From assembly GCA_035304385.1 (NCBI GenBank), contig DATGQD010000069.1, forward strand, positions 1 to 64,000: a stretch of DNA of 64,000 nucleotides, in the 5' to 3' direction. Positions 60,068 through 64,000 of the stretch are shown piece by piece. The position numbers and the translations under genes are program-made. The stretch is from ZC4RG29 sp035304385 (GTDB taxonomy: Bacteria; Bacteroidota; Bacteroidia; Cytophagales; Cyclobacteriaceae). The notes below the pieces were generated by a model. The model saw only the letters and a program-made list of their open reading frames with translations. It had not been told where the DNA came from and searched no databases. How positions within the stretch are numbered: the stretch's first letter is position 1; each line of letters starts with the position of its first letter.

Positions 60068-61381
60068 TCACACAAACATATCCAGGATCAGAACGAATGC
60101 CAGCCCAGCGATAGCGACAATGCTCTCCATAATCGACCACGACTTGATGGTGTCCATTATGCTCAGGTTGAAATATTCCTTGAACATCCAGAACCCACTG
60201 TCGTTAACATGCGAGAACATGAGGCTTCCTGCACCGATAGAAAGCACCATGAGGTTCGGGTCGACGGGCTGACCCGCGATAGCCGGCGCGACAATACCTG
60301 CGGCGGTAAGGCCCGAGACCGTAGCCGACCCCATACACACACGGATGGTGGCCGCGATCAGCCAACCCAGGACCAGCGGATCCATATCGAGATCTTGCAA
60401 TAGCCCGGCGATTTCCGTGCTCACACCGCTGTCGACCATTATCTGCTTCAGCGCACCGGCGCCGGCGATGATAAGGAGGATGAGTGAGATGTCTTTCACC
60501 GCTTCGCCGTAAATGGACGTAATCCGAGCCATACTCATACCCGAGCGGATGCCCAGGGTATACGTGGCAAAAAGGAGTGAGACGAGCATTACGATGTCAG
60601 GCTCGCTGAAGAACCGGACGACGTTGGAGAACGTACCGGATTCAGGAATGAGCGGCGCAGCGAGCGTGGTCAGTGCGAGAAGGACCACCGGGAGCAGGGA
60701 AGAGAAGATGCTGTTGCTTAACGCCGGCAGACTTTCTTCCGGGATGTCGGCGGGCATAAAGGTTTGCAGCGGCGACGCCTGTATTTTTTTCAGGGTGCGG
60801 GCAAACAAGGGACCGGCCAGGATAACGGTGGGTATGGCGACGATGATGCCATAGACGAGCGTCAATCCCATATCGGCGTTGAATTGTCCCACCAACGCCG
60901 TTGGCGAGGGGTGCGGCGGAAGGAAGCCGTGTGTTACCGAGAGGGAGGCCAACATGGGCAGCCCCACGTAAACGACCGGCAGATTAAACCGGTAGGCGGC
61001 AGAAAAGATCAGCGGTATGACAAGCACAAAGCCCACATTGTAGAACAGGGGTATGCCGATGATAAACCCGGTGATCATCAGCGCCCACTGGATGTTGCGG
61101 GTGCCGAAGACCTTCATCAGCCCCGATGTGATCTGCTGTGCAGCTCCGCTTTCTGCCACGAGCTTGCCGAGCATGGCCCCGGCTACGATAACGATAGCCA
61201 GCGATCCGAGGAGGTCGCCCATACCTTTCTGGATAGAACCGGTAAGTGATGTAACCGGCATCCCCAGGAGCAATCCGGCCAGGAGTGAAACGAGAAGGAA
61301 TGCGAGAAAGGTATTGAACTTGAACCGGGTGATAAGCAGGACGAGCAATACGATGCACGCCAGGATGATCAGCAGCGACAT
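60068..61381 (-). CDS. GntP-family gluconate/organic acid permease
   Basis: A 437-residue inner-membrane proton symporter with about 12 helices. Family segments are visible: FNTFLAFLLVSLLAGLLLGMP, AMLGKLVAESGAAQQIT, 'TGFIIGIPLFYNVGFVLVIPLIF', and LSVTHGFLPPHPSPTALVG, the loop that carries the conserved His-x-x-x-P-x-H-P. The C-terminal half has VCMGSATVSGLTAAGIV and SLMFSHVNDSGFW. It should import gluconate, glycerate, fructuronate or related sugar acids; no kinase or dehydrogenase for these is adjacent, so the substrate is open. The spacing to the small gene at 61419 is 37 bases, on the same strand. Confidence 0.9.
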   Translation of the reverse strand: MSLLIILACIVLLVLLITRFKFNTFLAFLLVSLLAGLLLGMPVTSLTGSIQKGMGDLLGSLAIVIVAGAMLGKLVAESGAAQQITSGLMKVFGTRNIQWALMITGFIIGIPLFYNVGFVLVIPLIFSAAYRFNLPVVYVGLPMLASLSVTHGFLPPHPSPTALVGQFNADMGLTLVYGIIVAIPTVILAGPLFARTLKKIQASPLQTFMPADIPEESLPALSNSIFSSLLPVVLLALTTLAAPLIPESGTFSNVVRFFSEPDIVMLVSLLFATYTLGIRSGMSMARITSIYGEAVKDISLILLIIAGAGALKQIMVDSGVSTEIAGLLQDLDMDPLVLGWLIAATIRVCMGSATVSGLTAAGIVAPAIAGQPVDPNLMVLSIGAGSLMFSHVNDSGFWMFKEYFNLSIMDTIKSWSIMESIVAIAGLAFVLILDMFV

Positions 61382-61418
61382 AGGGTAGGGTTATGGCAGA
61401 TAGTACAAGATAAAGGCA

Positions 61419-61643
61419 TCAGAACTTGTCGGGTATCTGAATGATCCGTACGACGATCTCGTGCGGGTCGCCATCGTTGTCGACCAGCTGGAAGCGTACC
61501 AGCGGATTTTCCGTGCTGGTCTCGCAGCGAACGTCGACGATCTTGTTATCGGAAAGGTGTTTTTGAATTTCAGACTTCAGTGTGAACAGCGCATCCGCCA
61601 GGCGAACTTCCAGCGGGCTCGGGTTGTAGGTAGGCGTCTTCAT
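61419..61643 (-). CDS. Small conserved hypothetical protein, 74 aa
   Basis: A 74-residue soluble protein with helix (SPLEVRLADALFTLKSEIQKHL) then two or three strands (KIVDVRCETSTENPLVRFQLVDNDGDPHEIVVRIIQI). The alternating pattern and short length suggest a small alpha/beta domain. I have seen very similar 70-80 residue proteins in Bacteroidota next to fabH or gntP genes, but cannot verify that here. It sits between fabH (9 bases upstream on the same strand) and gntP, so it may be co-transcribed with fabH. Confidence 0.6.
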   Translation of the reverse strand: MKTPTYNPSPLEVRLADALFTLKSEIQKHLSDNKIVDVRCETSTENPLVRFQLVDNDGDPHEIVVRIIQIPDKF

Positions 61644-61652
61644 AGTATTGAT

Positions 61653-62651
61653 TTACCAGCGAATCAGGGCGGATGCCCAGGTGAACCCACTCCCGAAAGC
61701 GGCAAGGCAAATTACGTCATTTTCCTTGATTTTTCCCTCGGCCCAGGCCTCGCTCATGGCTATCGGAATTGAGGCGGCTGTGGTGTTTCCATACCGCATG
61801 ATGTTGTTATATACCTGTTCATCGGAGAGTCCCATCTTCTGCTGGATATACTGGCTGATCCTCAGGTTCGCCTGGTGGGGAACCAGCAGGCTTATTTCGT
61901 CTTTGGTCATGCCGTTCGCGTCAAGTGCCTCCTGGATCACTTCGGTGAACCTTACGATCGCGTGCTTGAAGACCTGGTTGCCGTTCATGTGCACTTTGTA
62001 AGTGGAGGTGTCGAGGATCTGATCGGGCTGACGTTCGCTTTGAGGCCGGCTGCTGCCGGGATCGCGTACGTAGAGCTCTTCGGCATATCTTCCATCTGAA
62101 TGGAGATGCGTCGACAGTACACCCGGTTTTTCGGAAGGCTGCAGTATGGCCACACCCGCACCATCGCCAAAGATGACGGCGGTGCTTCGGCCGCGCGTAG
62201 TCATGTCGAGGGCGGTGGACTGTATTTCTGCACCCACCACGAGTGCGGTCTTATAGGTGCCGTTCTTTATAAACTGATCCGCGACCGACAGAGCGTAGAT
62301 GAATCCGGAGCATGCGTTTCGTATGTCGATAGCGGGAATGCTTTCAAGTCCCAGCTCGCGCTGCAGGAGTACGCCGGAGCCTGGAAAGAAGTAATCCGGT
62401 GTGATGGTCGCAAAGACGATGAGGTCGATATCCCCTGGCGTGAGCCCCGCACGCTCAAGGGCCATTTTTGTGGCTTTCGCAGCCATATTGGCGACGGTAT
62501 CCTGGGTGGGATCGATAAACCTGCGTTCGTGGATTCCCGTTCGCTCCACGATCCACTGGTCGTTCGTGTCCATAATGGACGCGAGATATTCATTGGTGAT
62601 CACCGTCTCGGGTACATGATGCCCGAGGCCCACTATCCTGGAATAACCCAT
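61653..62651 (-). CDS. fabH: Beta-ketoacyl-[acyl-carrier-protein] synthase III
   Basis: A 332-residue condensing enzyme starting fatty acid synthesis from acetyl-CoA (or a branched acyl-CoA) and malonyl-ACP. The active site triad is visible: Cys114 (IRNACSGFIYA), His in VPHQANLRIS and Asn in MRYGNTTAASIPIAM. The N-terminal segment IVGLGHHVPETVITN and TNDQWIVERTGIHERR is the usual FabH opening. The sequence reads closest to housekeeping FabH rather than to secondary metabolism homologues. It is preceded by about 145 bases of repeat-bearing DNA after leuS and followed by the small conserved gene on the same strand. Confidence 0.94.
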   Translation of the reverse strand: MGYSRIVGLGHHVPETVITNEYLASIMDTNDQWIVERTGIHERRFIDPTQDTVANMAAKATKMALERAGLTPGDIDLIVFATITPDYFFPGSGVLLQRELGLESIPAIDIRNACSGFIYALSVADQFIKNGTYKTALVVGAEIQSTALDMTTRGRSTAVIFGDGAGVAILQPSEKPGVLSTHLHSDGRYAEELYVRDPGSSRPQSERQPDQILDTSTYKVHMNGNQVFKHAIVRFTEVIQEALDANGMTKDEISLLVPHQANLRISQYIQQKMGLSDEQVYNNIMRYGNTTAASIPIAMSEAWAEGKIKENDVICLAAFGSGFTWASALIRW

Positions 62652-62699
62652 CGTCTTTCTGATTAAGGGTCACTAAGATAGTGAAAATGCGACGACCAG

Positions 62700-62791
62700 G
62701 GTTATTTTAGATGCAGATGCAGAGGCAGGCGCAGTGTCCAGTCAAAAACTGAAACGCTGGGATGCCGATTGCCTCTGCCTCTGCCTCTGTT
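62700..62791. repeat. GCAGAG/CTCTGC simple repeats forming an inverted repeat
   Basis: A run with ATGCAGATGCAGAGGCAGGC (about 62711-62730) faces GCCTCTGCCTCTGCCTCTG (62771-62789) across a 40-base gap, an inverted repeat of imperfect hexamers with a perfect 9-bp core GCAGAGGCA / TGCCTCTGC. It lies between the stop of leuS and the start of fabH, and might form a long weak hairpin in either transcript. Confidence 0.5.
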
Positions 62792-62796
62792 CATGG

Positions 62797-64000
62797 TCAG
62801 ATCACGACGTTAATGATCTTTCCAGGGACGATAATGACCTTTCGGGGCGCTTTCCCCTGGGTCCATTTCTGGATCGTCGCATCGGCCAGCACGGTGCGTT
62901 CGATATCATCCGTGGGCATGTCCAGGGCGAGATTGATGCGAGCGCGTACTTTTCCGTTTATAGAAACCGGGTATTCAAAGGAATTGGCGGTCAGATATTG
63001 CTCGTCGTAATCCGGGTACTTCGCGTTCAGGATGGTGTCGCGGTGTCCCAACAGCTCCCATAATTCTTCGGCGATATGGGGGGCGAACGGTGCTAATGCG
63101 ATGGTGAGCGGTTCCAGCACAGCGCGCTTGTTGCACTTCAGCGCGGTGAGCTCGTTTGCACAGATCATGAATTCACTGACCGACGTATTGAACGAGAACC
63201 GGTCGATGTCGTCAGCTATTTTTCGGATCGTCTTATGCAGTATTCGGAGTTCCTCAGGTGTTGCCGGCGCATCGCTCACCTGGAATTCCCCTTTTTCGCT
63301 GTGAAACAGATTCCAGAATTTGCGAAGGAATTTATATACACCATCGATGCCGTGTGTATTCCAGGGTTTGGATACCTCGAGCGGCCCCAGGAACATCTCA
63401 TACATACGCAGCGTGTCGGCGCCGTATTTGGCAACAATGTCGTCGGGATTGACGACGTTATGTTTCGACTTCGACATTTTCTCCACTTCGGCGTGGCACT
63501 TGAATTCGCCCTGGTCGTTGGTGATGAGCGTTGCTGACTTCAACTCGGGCCGCCATTCCCGGAATGCCGAAATGTCCAGTATGTCGTTTTCGACAAATGC
63601 TACGTCGACGTGCAGTGGCGTATATTCTGCGCTCGTAACGAGCGATTCATCGACAGCTATGCCGTTGTCGCGAAGCAGGGAAACCACCTGCGAGACATCG
63701 CCCGTTTTCTTCAGCCGTTCCACCACATCACTGCTGATGAATACTTCCTGATCCAGCGCCGGCGTCAACCGAAGCCGGTAGGCTAACCGTGAGATGCCCT
63801 GAATGTGGCCCTGGTTGATCATCTTTTTAAACGGCTCCTCTGCGGCCACGTATCCCAGGTCTTTGAGGGCCTTGTTCCAGAAACGTGAGTAGAGAAGGTG
63901 GCCCGTTGCGTGTTCAGAACCGCCGATATACAAGTCGACATCTTGCCAGTACGACTCAGCTTCCTTACTGCAAAACGCTTTGTCGTTATGCGGATCCATA
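62797..64000 (-). CDS. leuS: Leucyl-tRNA synthetase, C-terminal part (runs off the edge)
   Basis: About 400 residues of a class Ia synthetase (full length is usually above 900). The visible part includes the late catalytic and connecting region (DLYIGGSEHATGHLLYSRFW, then INQGHIQGISRL), the second catalytic motif KMSKSKHN, 'YGADTLRMYEMFLGPLE', the anticodon-binding helices and the C-terminal domain ending KVIIVPGKIINVVI. It charges tRNA-Leu; the HIGH motif, the start codon and most of the editing domain must lie to the right of position 64000. The 3' end is intact in this window. Confidence 0.94.
   Translation of the reverse strand, partial: MDPHNDKAFCSKEAESYWQDVDLYIGGSEHATGHLLYSRFWNKALKDLGYVAAEEPFKKMINQGHIQGISRLAYRLRLTPALDQEVFISSDVVERLKKTGDVSQVVSLLRDNGIAVDESLVTSAEYTPLHVDVAFVENDILDISAFREWRPELKSATLITNDQGEFKCHAEVEKMSKSKHNVVNPDDIVAKYGADTLRMYEMFLGPLEVSKPWNTHGIDGVYKFLRKFWNLFHSEKGEFQVSDAPATPEELRILHKTIRKIADDIDRFSFNTSVSEFMICANELTALKCNKRAVLEPLTIALAPFAPHIAEELWELLGHRDTILNAKYPDYDEQYLTANSFEYPVSINGKVRARINLALDMPTDDIERTVLADATIQKWTQGKAPRKVIIVPGKIINVVI

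Noticed and set aside
62797..64000. Possible link between tRNA-Leu(CAA) at 39368 and leuS at the right edge
   Set aside because: They are 23 kb apart, on opposite strands, with unrelated genes between; their presence in one window is most likely coincidence.
1..64000. CRISPR arrays, phage modules, toxin-antitoxin pairs and restriction systems
   Set aside because: Looked for by eye as regular repeats or characteristic motifs on both strands; none found. The unknown genes at the left edge could not be assigned to any of these.

Overview
The window reads as chromosome of a member of the Bacteroidota, most likely a Cytophagales-type bacterium. The evidence is: start codons without Shine-Dalgarno sequences; promoters of the TTTG / TAnnTTTG type (cleanest upstream of pstS and the TetR gene); a protein with a type IX secretion (T9SS) sorting domain; a type III glutamine synthetase; many short lipoprotein signals; and LytS/LytTR, GIN-domain and DUF4861 proteins typical of the phylum. 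Most of the window is moderately GC-rich. The first 2 kb are visibly AT-rich and carry unknown genes next to the repeated end of what looks like an IS21-type element, so the left edge is the best candidate for acquired DNA. The genus call is inference.

Layout. 1-2602: IS-end repeats and three unknown genes. 2603-12193: a small lipoprotein, a P-type Ca2+ ATPase, then a TetR regulator with a recognisable promoter and operator in front of a tripartite RND efflux operon (adaptor, pump, outer-membrane channel). 12344-15094: aconitase. 15254-24224: a signalling block with an Rcp1-like receiver, a YfiR-like periplasmic protein coupled to a CHASE8-HAMP-PAS histidine kinase, a receiver-kinase hybrid, a PAS kinase, a NarL-type regulator and a receiver lacking its acidic pocket, plus three small secreted proteins. 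24459-29132: lactate use (FAD/Fe-S lactate dehydrogenase and lactate permease). 29246-34816: a phosphate regulon, phoU-pstB-pstA-pstC-pstS divergent from a phosphate-selective porin, with 11-bp-spaced Pho-box-like repeats between them.

34817-39033: two paralogous lipoproteins with YD-like repeats and a LytS/LytTR two-component pair. 39290-49735: tRNA-Leu(CAA), a ligase-associated Lhr-type helicase, a Pit phosphate transporter, a DUF4861 lipoprotein, a CapA-SPOR fusion, the nuclease PdeM (usual partner of the helicase), an OsmC peroxidase, a beta-barrel protein and a frameshifted T9SS cargo gene. 49922-64000: YtcJ-like amidohydrolase, TerB-like protein, GIN-domain protein, glutamine synthetase III, S41 protease, M16 peptidase, GntP permease, a small conserved protein, FabH and the 3' part of leuS, which runs off the right edge.

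No CRISPR array, rRNA, phage module or obvious defence island is visible. The most unusual items are the YfiR/CHASE8-kinase module with its surrounding kinase cluster, the degenerate receiver, and the dual Pho-box array. All family calls were made by reading the sequence; no database search was run.
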